Of a DNA stretch of 64,000 nucleotides, positions 7,685 through 15,423 are shown piece after piece (positions within the stretch are counted from its first letter, which is position 1; each line of letters begins with the position of its first letter). Position numbers and translations under genes: made by a program. Origin of the DNA: Sporobacter sp963675425 (GTDB taxonomy: Bacteria > Bacillota > Clostridia > Oscillospirales > Oscillospiraceae); the NCBI GenBank assembly GCA_963675425.1, contig OY776214.1, positions 1,426,001-1,490,000 on the forward strand, in the 5' to 3' direction. Below the pieces are notes generated by a model. The model did not search any database. It was not told where the DNA came from and saw only the letters and a program-made list of their open reading frames with translations.

Positions 7685-7794
7685 TGGCACAGATTTATTA
7701 CAACCTGATCAAAAAAGGCCTACGGACAATTGACACCGTCCCGGATCGGTGGCGCGACGAGGTGCAATCACTTCTTGACGCAGACGAAACTTAA
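7684..7794 (+). CDS. CD1375-like small phage protein
   Basis: 36 residues, below usual gene-calling cut-offs: MAQIYYNLIKKGLRTID, then VPDRWRDEVQSLLDADET. I recognise the pattern 'iYynLIkkGlkTiedVPerWreeVqalLda' from the tiny proteins that end fibre modules in Clostridia phages and diffocins. The ATG overlaps the preceding TGA. The role is unknown. Confidence 0.7.
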   Translation: MAQIYYNLIKKGLRTIDTVPDRWRDEVQSLLDADET

Positions 7795-7817
7795 CCGCCC
7801 GCTGGGCGGTATTTTTA
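7795..7817 (+). terminator. Rho-independent terminator after fibre cassette 3
   Basis: Stem CCGCCC (7795-7800) / GGGCGG (7804-7809) followed by TATTTTTAT. It starts at the base after the stop codon. Confidence 0.8.
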
Positions 7818-7850
7818 TACCCAAAAGCTATTTGAAAGGACGGTGATGAT

Positions 7851-8123
7851 ATGAAAATAAGCGAAATAACAACGAGCATTTTGGCGGAATACATCAGGGC
7901 GGAATCGGATGATATTCTGATCACGCCCCTTTTTACTGCGGCAAAGGCTTATGTAATGAGCTATACAGGGCTGACGGAAACACAGCTTGACGATCATGAG
8001 GATCTGAGCGCCGTCATCATGCTTCTGTGCTCGGACTTGTATGATAACCGGCTGATGACCCTGCCCGGCAGCGCCACGAACCAGCTGGCGGAATCGATCA
8101 TGGATCAACATGTAACAGTATAA
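7851..8123 (+). CDS. Head-tail connector, gp6-like
   Basis: 90 residues, starting at ATG 7851 after AAAGGACGG. Helical, with VMSYTGLTETQLDDHEDLSAVIMLLCSDLYDNR, the signature of gp6/YqbG-type connector proteins that sit under the portal ring. It opens the structural tail run. Upstream one would expect capsid genes, but fibre cassette 3 is there instead. Confidence 0.75.
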   Translation: MKISEITTSILAEYIRAESDDILITPLFTAAKAYVMSYTGLTETQLDDHEDLSAVIMLLCSDLYDNRLMTLPGSATNQLAESIMDQHVTV

Positions 8124-8134
8124 GGAGGGCGGAT

Positions 8135-8743
8135 ATGAATGCCGGAGAACTGGATAACAAAATAAGCATCCTGACACTGACGAGTGAAGAGAGCGGGACT
8201 GATACCGTTTATACGTGGTCGGTTTCAAGCCGGGTGTGGGCAAAGATTGAAACGCCGGAAGGTTACACTACTTTTTCAAGGCTCGGCAAAGGCGAACGAA
8301 CGGTCAAGTTTACGATCCGTAAAACGCCGCTTGACCTGACCAATGCCATCCTGTGGGGAGATAAACATTGTTTTATTACCCATGTTGCTGAAGTCGGCCG
8401 GATGTTTTATGAGATTACAACGGCTTTGGTTGAACCAAAAACATGTACGTATATAACGTACAGCACTGCGCTTAACGCATTGAACTGGCCGGTACAGACG
8501 GAATCGGCGTCGCTGACGTTTCCCGGCTATCTGGCTGAGAGATTTTCCTTCGGCGAGAGTTATGAGCAAAAAAAACCGATGGCGGAGACGACCGAAAGAC
8601 TGGCGCTTGTCACACCAAAGGTTATTATGCTGGAAGCCGGCGCGCTTATACAGGCCGGAACTAAGCACTATACGGTAACAGCCGTTCATGATCTGGACGG
8701 CTGTAAAAACGAATATGAGCTTATTAAGAAAGGGGATGCCTGA
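8135..8743 (+). CDS. Phage head-tail adaptor (SPP1 gp16-like), extended
   Basis: 202 residues. The first 100 match the head closure family: MNAGELDNKISI, VWAKIETPEGY, KFTIRKTPLDLTNAILWGDKHCFIT. The second half (FPGYLAERFSFGESYEQKK ... YELIKKGDA) is extra, since the family is usually about 110 residues, and may be a fused or duplicated domain. It would cap the connector at the head-tail interface. A GGAGG site lies upstream, and the stop overlaps the next ATG. Confidence 0.65.
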   Translation: MNAGELDNKISILTLTSEESGTDTVYTWSVSSRVWAKIETPEGYTTFSRLGKGERTVKFTIRKTPLDLTNAILWGDKHCFITHVAEVGRMFYEITTALVEPKTCTYITYSTALNALNWPVQTESASLTFPGYLAERFSFGESYEQKKPMAETTERLALVTPKVIMLEAGALIQAGTKHYTVTAVHDLDGCKNEYELIKKGDA

Positions 8744-8775
8744 TGGCGGATGAAGAAAGAGTGGCGGACGAATGA
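8743..8775 (+). CDS. 10-codon coupled minigene, possible remnant of a tail-completion gene
   Basis: ATG 8743 overlaps the previous stop (TGATG), and its own TGA overlaps the next start (ATGA), giving MADEERVADE. In PBSX-like clusters a tail-completion gene of HK97 gp10 type (xkdI) usually lies at this place. The peptide could be the joined ends of that gene after an internal in-frame deletion, or simply a coupling leader. No function is claimed. Confidence 0.4.
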   Translation: MADEERVADE

Positions 8776-9296
8776 TCACGGTTAACGACATCTTTACAGA
8801 AATTAATCAGCTGATCGCGGCGCAGTTTGCTAATGTCCCCATCTATATCAATCATTGCCCGAACGGGTTTCAGCGCCCGTCCTTTCTTATTCGCTGCAAG
8901 GATGTTAAGCGCGAGGACGTTAATCGTTACACCGTGAATGTAACGGCAGCCTATACAATTTCCTGTTTTGCAGCAGCCGATGAGTACAATCAATCGGATA
9001 TACAGACGCTTGCCGAAATGCAGAACACTGTGCTGCATCTCTTCAGGGATGGTTATATCACCGTTGAAGACAGAGCGATCAAGGTGAAAACCAGAGCGGG
9101 CATAACAGATGCGGATGAGTTTGACGAGGTCAGAGTAAGGCTTGGGGGACGTGCTGTGCAGATCGGCGACGCAACGACGTCGGATTTTAATAGAGCGACT
9201 ATCGAACTGACCTTTGAGTATTTTGACGACCGAACCGACACATCGGATTCCTATGATCTGATGGGTTCGGTAACAACGGATACACACCTGCAGTAA
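8772..9296 (+). CDS. Phage tail terminator family protein
   Basis: 174 residues. VNDIFTEINQLIAAQFANVPIYINHCPNGFQRPSFLIRC and the later FRDGYITVEDRAIKVKTRAG match the tail terminator-like family of contractile Firmicutes phages. It ends the growing tube and joins it to the neck. ATG 8772 is coupled to the minigene stop. The tail sheath gene follows after 53 bases. Confidence 0.7.
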   Translation: MITVNDIFTEINQLIAAQFANVPIYINHCPNGFQRPSFLIRCKDVKREDVNRYTVNVTAAYTISCFAAADEYNQSDIQTLAEMQNTVLHLFRDGYITVEDRAIKVKTRAGITDADEFDEVRVRLGGRAVQIGDATTSDFNRATIELTFEYFDDRTDTSDSYDLMGSVTTDTHLQ

Positions 9297-9349
9297 CGCC
9301 CGGTCGTCACTGCGGTTTTGTATATTAATCTTAAACGGAGGATGGAAAA

Positions 9350-10414
9350 ATGGGTTTACCAAATATCAACATCGAATTTAAAACAGCAGCAGCCACGGCC
9401 ATTGAACGGTCTGAGAAGGGCGTTGTGGGCATTATTCTGATGGATGCCGGCGCAAGCGGAGCCTATACGCTGACCAAGCTGTCACAGATCCCTGCGGGGC
9501 TTGGGACGGACAACCAGGCGTATATAACGCGGGCGTTTAAGGGATATATCAATCCGCCTAAAAAGGTGGTTGTATACGTTCTGCCGTCGGATGCTACGAG
9601 CTTAAGCGACGGGCTGGACTACATGGCAACACAGATCATCGATTACCTGGTCGGCCCGCCGGATATCTCGACGGCAATGGCGACGGAAGTTACGACATGG
9701 GTTGCAGGTCAGCGCGCAGACGCCTATATTCCCAAAGCCGTGCTGCCGGATACCGCGGCTGACAGCGAAGCGATCATCAACTTTACGACGAGCGGCATCG
9801 TCGTGGATGGTACAACATATACGGCGGCTCAGTATTGCTCGCGAATTGCCGGCCTTCTCGCAGGTACGCCTATGACGATTTCGTGTACATATGCGCCGCT
9901 GCCCGAGGTCAGCGATGTTACCAGCCAGACGAAAGAAGAAATGGATACGGCGATTGACGCGGGTGAATTTATTCTTTTCAATGACGGAGAAAAGGTGAAA
10001 GTCGGGCGGGGCGTCAACTCGCTGCAGACGACAACACAGGATAAGGGCAGCGCGTTTAAGAAGATCAAGATTGTTGAAGCGGTTGACATGATGAACAGCG
10101 ACATCAGGACGACGGTTCAGGATAGCTATATCGGCAAGTATGCCAACAGCTATGACAACAAGTGCCTGCTGGTAACAGCGGTGAAGGGCTATTTGCGGAG
10201 CCTTGAAAGCGATGGTGTTCTTGAAACGGGTACGAGCATCGTTGAAATTGATATCGATGCCCAGGAGAATTATCTGATGTCTATCGGCACCGACACGTCG
10301 GGGATGAAAGCGCAGGAAATCAAGGAAGCGAATACCGGCGATAAGGTATATCTGAAGGCCAAGATTACAATTCTCGATGCTATCGAGGATATTGACCTGG
10401 CCATCACAATCTAA
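9350..10414 (+). CDS. xkdK: Contractile tail sheath protein
   Basis: 354 residues, start ATG 9350 after CGGAGGATGG. The N-terminus MGLPNINIEFKTAAATAIERSEKGVVGIIL and the C-terminal ENYLMSIGTDTSGM ... VYLKAKITILDAIEDIDLAITI are clear sheath signatures of the short (about 350 residue) Clostridia type. Such proteins form the contracting outer tail cylinder. The length agrees with short clostridial phage and diffocin sheaths. The gene pairs with the tube gene 13 bases downstream. Confidence 0.92.
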   Translation: MGLPNINIEFKTAAATAIERSEKGVVGIILMDAGASGAYTLTKLSQIPAGLGTDNQAYITRAFKGYINPPKKVVVYVLPSDATSLSDGLDYMATQIIDYLVGPPDISTAMATEVTTWVAGQRADAYIPKAVLPDTAADSEAIINFTTSGIVVDGTTYTAAQYCSRIAGLLAGTPMTISCTYAPLPEVSDVTSQTKEEMDTAIDAGEFILFNDGEKVKVGRGVNSLQTTTQDKGSAFKKIKIVEAVDMMNSDIRTTVQDSYIGKYANSYDNKCLLVTAVKGYLRSLESDGVLETGTSIVEIDIDAQENYLMSIGTDTSGMKAQEIKEANTGDKVYLKAKITILDAIEDIDLAITI

Positions 10415-10427
10415 GGAGGAATGACAG

Positions 10428-10856
10428 ATGGATAGCGCAAAAAGAGTAATGAACGGGACCTTCGGCGAAGTGTGGCTCGACGGGGATTATGTATCCGAAT
10501 GTTTTGGGCTGCAAGCGAAAGTCACCTTTAACAAAGAGGATGTTGCCCTCTGCGGTCAGATGGCGAAGGATAAAAAAGTGACCTCCATTTCCTGCACAGG
10601 GTCGCTGAAACTGCATAAGGTCAGCAGCCGTATGGCTCTGGCAATCGGCGACAGCATCAAGGCCGGCATCGATCCCCGCTTTACTATTATATCGAAGCTT
10701 GCCGATCCGGACGCATACGGTTCGGAAAGAATCGTTCTCCGCAACGTATCCTTTGACGACCTGACACTGGCGGACTGGACAGCTGCGGCAAACGGAACGG
10801 TGGAAGCGCCGTTCTCGTTCTCCGAATATGAGCTTCTTGACAGCGTGAGTGCTTAA
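10428..10856 (+). CDS. xkdM: Phage tail tube protein (XkdM-like)
   Basis: 142 residues. MNGTFGEVWLDGDYVSECFGLQAKV, SCTGSLKLHKVSSRMAL and the C-terminal EAPFSFSEYELLDSV match the XkdM/DUF2001 tube family. The subunit stacks into the inner tube through which material passes after sheath contraction. It has a good AGGAGG site and directly follows the sheath gene, as in all PBSX-like systems. Confidence 0.9.
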   Translation: MDSAKRVMNGTFGEVWLDGDYVSECFGLQAKVTFNKEDVALCGQMAKDKKVTSISCTGSLKLHKVSSRMALAIGDSIKAGIDPRFTIISKLADPDAYGSERIVLRNVSFDDLTLADWTAAANGTVEAPFSFSEYELLDSVSA

Positions 10857-11165
10857 CCGTGCGCATTGCCGGATAGAACACGAAATCACCGCCGACAGGC
10901 GGGAAAGAAACGTGGTATCCGTTGTAAAAATGCGCGATTTGGGAACCGGGAGGCGGCATATCGCCTCCCGGCTCGTCCCTGCGCTGGATGATGCTTTAAA
11001 CGCTTTAGGAGCGAACCGTGTCCGCCCGAACAAACTTTCAACATCTATGCGGATAATTTACCCGCTCTAAAATTCAAGTTGCTCGCGGGCGGATGCTGTT
11101 GGACCCTAAAGCGTAAATTATTAATAGATATGACTATAACAAATCAAAGAAAAGAGGTTATCAAA
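10857..11165 (+). other. Intergenic region tube-chaperone with one strong hairpin
   Basis: The 309 bases hold no convincing gene; the open frame inside lacks a ribosome site and family resemblance. They contain a perfect 10-bp stem CCGGGAGGCG (10946-10955) / CGCCTCCCGG (10962-10971) with loop GCATAT and no T-run. It may reduce expression of the chaperone relative to the abundant tube protein. Confidence 0.5.
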
Positions 11166-11531
11166 TTGGATACTTTAGAACTATTGCTCAGAACGGATAT
11201 ACCGAACTTGCCGGAAAAGGAATACAAACTGAAGCGGCTCAGCGAGCTGTGCGGCGATGACGTCGTCTTTTCGCTCCGGGCGCTGCCCTACAGCAGAGTT
11301 GCTGAGATTGCCAAAGTGCAAAAAGATGATACAAACATCCATATTCTCTTAGCTGGCGTCATGGAACCAGACCTGAAATCAGCGGAGCTGATGACGAAAT
11401 ACGGCGCAGCCACACCAGCCGAAATGGTGAAGAAAATGCTGCTACCCGGAGAAATCGCGGATATTGCCAACGCTATTGAGCGTCTCTCCGGTTTCAGAAC
11501 AACGACAATTGAGGAAATCAAAAAAAAATAG
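11166..11531 (+). CDS. xkdN: Tail assembly chaperone (XkdN, G-type product)
   Basis: 121 residues from TTG 11166, chosen because AAAAGAGG lies 8 bases upstream and the family starts near LELLLRTDIPNLPEKEYK. The upstream in-frame ATG 11130 lacks a ribosome site. The protein keeps the tape-measure protein soluble and recruits tube subunits. It ends IEEIKKK at a TAG directly after nine A residues (11520-11528), the expected slippery site for a -1 frameshift into the following open frame. Confidence 0.88.
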   Translation: MDTLELLLRTDIPNLPEKEYKLKRLSELCGDDVVFSLRALPYSRVAEIAKVQKDDTNIHILLAGVMEPDLKSAELMTKYGAATPAEMVKKMLLPGEIADIANAIERLSGFRTTTIEEIKKK

Positions 11532-11695
11532 AAGATGACCCGCAGATGCAGCTCATCTACTATTTGTTCTGTGAGCACAGCATTCTACCGGGTTATTATT
11601 ACAACCTCCCCGAGGGAGAAAAGGTCTTAATACGCGCTTTTTTCGAGCGGAATATGGAGGCTCGAAATGAGCAAAGAAAAGTGAGGCGAAAATAG
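11520..11695 (+). CDS. -1 frameshift extension of the tail chaperone (GT-type product)
   Basis: Slipping one base back on the A run at 11520-11528 joins xkdN to an open frame ending at TAG 11693-11695. The extension has about 57 residues, with IEDDPQMQLIYYLFCEHSI, LPGYYYNLPEGEKVLIRAFF and a basic end. This DDP..QL..Y.F..H.ILP..YY.L..GEK pattern is the usual second domain of XkdN-like chaperones, which binds the tape measure. It has no start of its own. The tape-measure gene starts at the next base. Confidence 0.8.
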
Positions 11696-13069
11696 GTGAA
11701 AAAAAATACTAACACCGGCAACGGTACGCTAAGGGAAATGATTACTGATTCAAGTATATATCCACTCGACACTTTGGATGAAAAAGATTTTTTTAGGGCT
11801 ACATTTAAAATTGTTCTTAATTACCTTAATAAAAGTTTTACACCGGAGCTTGGTTTTAGTGATTTATTTAAGGCAAATAAAGATTTTACGACTGATCAAG
11901 CTTATTATTATGCGATATTAGGTGGTTTAACTAGCTTTGATAACGAAGATCCGATGAACCCGAAACCAATGTTAGAAGCCTTAAAAAGCCCAATTTATGC
12001 TGCAGTATATAAAAAGTTACCTTATATGCCCTTGTGGATAGTTGAAGATGCCTGGAATCTTATAAAAGCTGAATATAAGTTAAGCAATTTTGATCCAGGA
12101 GAGAAATATGATAAAGAAGAATATTTTGAGGAGCTAACTTTAAAACAAAATACATGGAATAAGTTAATAAAGACATTTTTTGATGGTACAGCGGTTTTAA
12201 CAGGGGGTACCACTGGTATAGCATTAGGTGTTGCCAGTGCGGCTATGGGTAGTAATGCGTACACATATGAAAAACCAGTAACTGATGAAGAATGGGCAAG
12301 TTTACTTCTTAGAACATGGGAATCAAATGAAGAAGCGGCAAGAGATGTGTGGCCGTTAGTTTCTGATATACCAGTTTCTGATGTGCAATATGAAATTGAT
12401 TTACAAAAACTAAAAAAAGCGTATATACCCGGAGCTTATGATCCGTTCGGCATTGGTTTATATAATGAAAATAATGATATGCGTAAAACGCTTGCAGGCG
12501 GATATCAATATGATCCGATAACCGACAAATATTACAATGGATGGAATGGGGATGAGGTTGATAAATCAGTCGTTGAAAATGAAGAACAAAAAGCCGCTAG
12601 TGAGAATACCTTCATAGCTCACGATACTGAAAATTATGATGTGCAACCAGACTGGGTGCAACCAATAACTAAGTTTGGGGATGTTGAATATAGCCCGTGG
12701 GGTTATCCAGCTGATTACACTCAACAAATGCAAGGTGAATCTGGCTTTTCAATAATACGTAATTTTATCAATGGAATCTGGAAATCCCTTGGCGGTACAT
12801 CAGCAAATGATGCGTCTCCATCACCTGGCCCTGCTCCAAAATCAAGTGCTTACGGCCTATCCTACGTCCCTTACGACGACTTCCCGGCTTTACTACATGA
12901 AGGGGAGCGGGTGCTGACCGCGAGTGAGGCCAGAGCGTATAGCAGCGGTGGCGCGTCGTCAGTTGTCGTCAGAGGTAATAATTTCACAATTCGGGAAGAA
13001 GCAGACGTTGAAAAGGTTGCAAAGGCTATCGTACGCCAGATGTCGCGGGCCTATGCGGTCACGGGTTAA
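11696..13069 (+). CDS. Chimeric, short tape-measure protein
   Basis: 457 residues from GTG 11696, directly after the frameshift frame and before the LysM gene, the normal place of the tape measure (xkdO). Only the last 75 residues look like one: GLSYVPYDDFPALLHEGERVLTASEA, then VVVRGNNFTIREEADVEKVAKAIVRQM. The first 380 residues lack the long coiled coil expected. Only one hydrophobic stretch occurs (GGTTGIALGVASAAMG, about 170-185), and acidic, Tyr/Trp-rich segments such as YDPFGIGLYNENNDM dominate. Bases 11700-12830 are far more AT-rich than either flank, and the change is sharp near 12840. The body of the gene therefore appears to have been replaced by foreign DNA. I do not recognise the inserted part. 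Confidence 0.7.
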   Translation: MKKNTNTGNGTLREMITDSSIYPLDTLDEKDFFRATFKIVLNYLNKSFTPELGFSDLFKANKDFTTDQAYYYAILGGLTSFDNEDPMNPKPMLEALKSPIYAAVYKKLPYMPLWIVEDAWNLIKAEYKLSNFDPGEKYDKEEYFEELTLKQNTWNKLIKTFFDGTAVLTGGTTGIALGVASAAMGSNAYTYEKPVTDEEWASLLLRTWESNEEAARDVWPLVSDIPVSDVQYEIDLQKLKKAYIPGAYDPFGIGLYNENNDMRKTLAGGYQYDPITDKYYNGWNGDEVDKSVVENEEQKAASENTFIAHDTENYDVQPDWVQPITKFGDVEYSPWGYPADYTQQMQGESGFSIIRNFINGIWKSLGGTSANDASPSPGPAPKSSAYGLSYVPYDDFPALLHEGERVLTASEARAYSSGGASSVVVRGNNFTIREEADVEKVAKAIVRQMSRAYAVTG

Positions 13070-13081
13070 GGAGATGGTTAT

Positions 13082-13723
13082 ATGTCTGTAAAAAGAAAGC
13101 TCAGTTTTTTAAACGCGACGACGAACGAGACACTCGTTTTGCCCGTGACGCCTGAAAGCTTTGAGGTCTCCCATGGGATTAATATAGAAACGGTTAACAT
13201 ACATACAGCGGGCGATGTCGTGATTGCCGGCTGCGGGACATTGCCCACATTCAAAATCGACTGTATGTTTCCAGCCAGTAATTATACGTTTAACAACGAA
13301 GAGACAAACTGTGATGACCCATACAGTTATGTCTGGAAGCTTGAGGAATGGTGCGATAACCGCACCGTTCTTCGTTTTATTGTGTCCGAAGTGCTGAACG
13401 CGCCCGTATTGATTGAGGATATCGTCTATGGAGAAAGAGACGGCACCAACGACGTGTATGCAACACTTACTTTGCGTAAATACCGTGAACTGACTGCGGC
13501 CCAAAACGACGATACCGGCAATAGCTCTCGTAGTGATGATGCGTCGGCGGAGACGCCGGAAACTTATACTATCCAGTCCGGCGACACACTGTGGGCTATT
13601 TGCCGAAAGTTTTACGGCGAGCCGACGATTTATCAAAAACTGGCCGATTACAACGGCATAAAAAACCCGAATCTGATCTATGCGGGTGATACGCTGAAGA
13701 TTCCGGACAAAAGCCTACTCTAG
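13082..13723 (+). CDS. xkdP: LysM baseplate/tail hub-proximal protein (XkdP-like)
   Basis: 213 residues. The N-terminal domain (KRKLSFLNATTNETLVLPVTPESFEVSHG ... YVWKLEEWCDNRTVLRFIV) is the XkdP family core. After a short linker the C-terminus holds a LysM module (YTIQSGDTLWAICRKFYGEPTIYQ ... LIYAGDTLKIP), which binds peptidoglycan. It links tube and baseplate hub. The ribosome site is AAGGAGATGG. The order after the tape measure is canonical. Confidence 0.88.
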   Translation: MSVKRKLSFLNATTNETLVLPVTPESFEVSHGINIETVNIHTAGDVVIAGCGTLPTFKIDCMFPASNYTFNNEETNCDDPYSYVWKLEEWCDNRTVLRFIVSEVLNAPVLIEDIVYGERDGTNDVYATLTLRKYRELTAAQNDDTGNSSRSDDASAETPETYTIQSGDTLWAICRKFYGEPTIYQKLADYNGIKNPNLIYAGDTLKIPDKSLL

Positions 13724-13737
13724 ACGGTGGTGAACAA

Positions 13738-14721
13738 ATGACAATTGGACTATACATAACAAGCGGCGACGGAACGGCGGATGTGACCCCGCTTATCCAG
13801 ACGATTACATGGAGCGGTGATTATCAGCAATGCGCGCGGACGCTGGACTTCGGCCTGACGTCGTCGCCAACGGATACAAACGTACCGACAGCGACCTGCG
13901 AGCTTGGCAACGGCGTAGTGTTTAAGGTAGATGACGAGGTGCTTTTCAACGGTTTTATTTTTGAACGGGAAAAAGACACGGAAAGCAGTGTCATTGACAT
14001 CACTTGCTATGATCGCGGCATTTATCTGAAACGCAACGAGGCGGTCTATAAGTTCACGAATACGACGCCTGAAGATATTACCCAAAGAATCTGCACGGAT
14101 TTTGGCATTACGGCCGGATCCGTTGCGGAAACAGGCGTAAAAATCAGCCGAAACTTCATTGGAGTATCACTGTACAATATCATTCAGACGGCCTATACGC
14201 TGGCTTCTGAGGAAACAGAGGAAAAATATCTTATTCGATATGAGGGTGATGCGCTCAATGTGATAAAAAAAGAAGTAACCGAGGATACCCTTGTTATTGA
14301 AGGCGGCAGAAACCTGATGTCATCCTCTACATCGGAGAGCATAAAGGATATGATCAATCAGGTCGTCATTTATAATTCGGCTGATAAAGAAACAGGAAAA
14401 GCGAACGATACGGAATTCATTGAGCAATATGGTCTTCTCCAAAGCTATTTGAGAAAAACTAGTGGCGAAGACGCTAATAAAAAAGCACAAAAGATGCTTC
14501 GTGATAATGGCGTCAGCCAGAAAATCACGGTTGAGAATTTGGGTAATACCAAACATATCACCGGCAATACAGTAATAGTCCATGAACCTTATACGGGAGT
14601 TGATGGGCTTTTTTATATTGATAGCGATACACATACGTGGAAGAAAAATATATATCTGAATAAACTGGTTCTGAATTTTAAAAGCATCATGGACGAACAG
14701 AAATCCGGAACCAAGAAGTAA
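13738..14721 (+). CDS. xkdQ: Baseplate hub protein (XkdQ-like)
   Basis: 327 residues: DVTPLIQTITWSGDYQQCARTLDFGL, ITCYDRGIYLKRNEAVYKFTNTTPEDI, and the C-terminal GLFYIDSDTHTWKKNIYLNKL. These are gpD/XkdQ-type hub features, analogous to the gp27 part of the T4 hub. The ribosome site GGTGG is close to the ATG. It probably forms the trimeric hub at the end of the tube. Confidence 0.85.
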   Translation: MTIGLYITSGDGTADVTPLIQTITWSGDYQQCARTLDFGLTSSPTDTNVPTATCELGNGVVFKVDDEVLFNGFIFEREKDTESSVIDITCYDRGIYLKRNEAVYKFTNTTPEDITQRICTDFGITAGSVAETGVKISRNFIGVSLYNIIQTAYTLASEETEEKYLIRYEGDALNVIKKEVTEDTLVIEGGRNLMSSSTSESIKDMINQVVIYNSADKETGKANDTEFIEQYGLLQSYLRKTSGEDANKKAQKMLRDNGVSQKITVENLGNTKHITGNTVIVHEPYTGVDGLFYIDSDTHTWKKNIYLNKLVLNFKSIMDEQKSGTKK

Positions 14722-14740
14722 AATACTGAAGGTGGCATAG

Positions 14741-14998
14741 ATGGAAGATAATCCTTATTCCTTTTTTATAAACAACATACGGCAGGATATGGACAATCGG
14801 TTACCCGCTGCTTTCAGGCTGGGCAGCGTTTCTGTTACCAATCCGTTACAGATAGAAATAGCCGGTACAGTACAGGATAAGTCCGCACTGCTAAAAAACA
14901 GTATGCTGGGCAGCCTGTATCCTGGGGAGCAGGTGCTTTTGTTGCCGATTGAAGATGAGCAGCGTTATATAATTATTTGTAAGGTGGTGGGCGTATGA
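14741..14998 (+). CDS. xkdR: DUF2577 baseplate protein (XkdR-like)
   Basis: 85 residues; MEDNPYSFFINNIRQDMDNRLPAAFRLGSVSVTNPLQIEI and a beta-rich OB-like end (YPGEQVLLLPIEDEQRYIIICKVVGV) match XkdR/DUF2577, a spike-like protein. It overlaps the next start by four bases (ATGA). Confidence 0.82.
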   Translation: MEDNPYSFFINNIRQDMDNRLPAAFRLGSVSVTNPLQIEIAGTVQDKSALLKNSMLGSLYPGEQVLLLPIEDEQRYIIICKVVGV

Positions 14999-15423
14999 GC
15001 GTATCATTGTTTCCAAGCATTCAGCCGGCTGTACATGAAGCGCCGGTTAATACTACATCAGAACTCTATCGAGAAGTGCAATGGGACTTTGACAATAATA
15101 TACCGATTTACAAGAATGGATCCCCTGTCGTGATAACGGGTAAAAATGCTGTTCTCGTTTGGGCGTGGAAAGCATTGAATACACCGCGTTTTCGCCATGT
15201 TATCTATACGTGGAATTATGGAAATGAAACTGATTCGCTTATCGGCCGTCCCTACTCCGACGCGATAAAACGTTCTGAAGCTGCGCGATATATTCGGGAA
15301 TGCTTGCTAATCAATCCCTACATATCTGATGTATCAAATGTCTCGGTCTCCTTTTTGGATGGAGCATTAAGTGTAAAGTGCAGGATAAATACAATTTACG
15401 GGGAGGCTGATATCAATGTATGA
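14995..15423 (+). CDS. xkdS: DUF2634 baseplate wedge protein (XkdS-like)
   Basis: 142 residues of the XkdS/gp25-like family: EVQWDFDNNIPIYKNGSPVVITGKNAVLVWAWKAL and a C-terminal VSVSFLDGALSVKCRINTIYG. The gp25-like lysozyme-fold protein joins wedge and sheath baseplate ends. It overlaps the neighbours by 4 and 8 bases, indicating translational coupling. Confidence 0.85.
   Translation: MSVSLFPSIQPAVHEAPVNTTSELYREVQWDFDNNIPIYKNGSPVVITGKNAVLVWAWKALNTPRFRHVIYTWNYGNETDSLIGRPYSDAIKRSEAARYIRECLLINPYISDVSNVSVSFLDGALSVKCRINTIYGEADINV

Noticed and set aside
10849..11070. Open frame between tube and chaperone genes
   Set aside because: No ribosome site, no family resemblance, and it runs through a strong hairpin.
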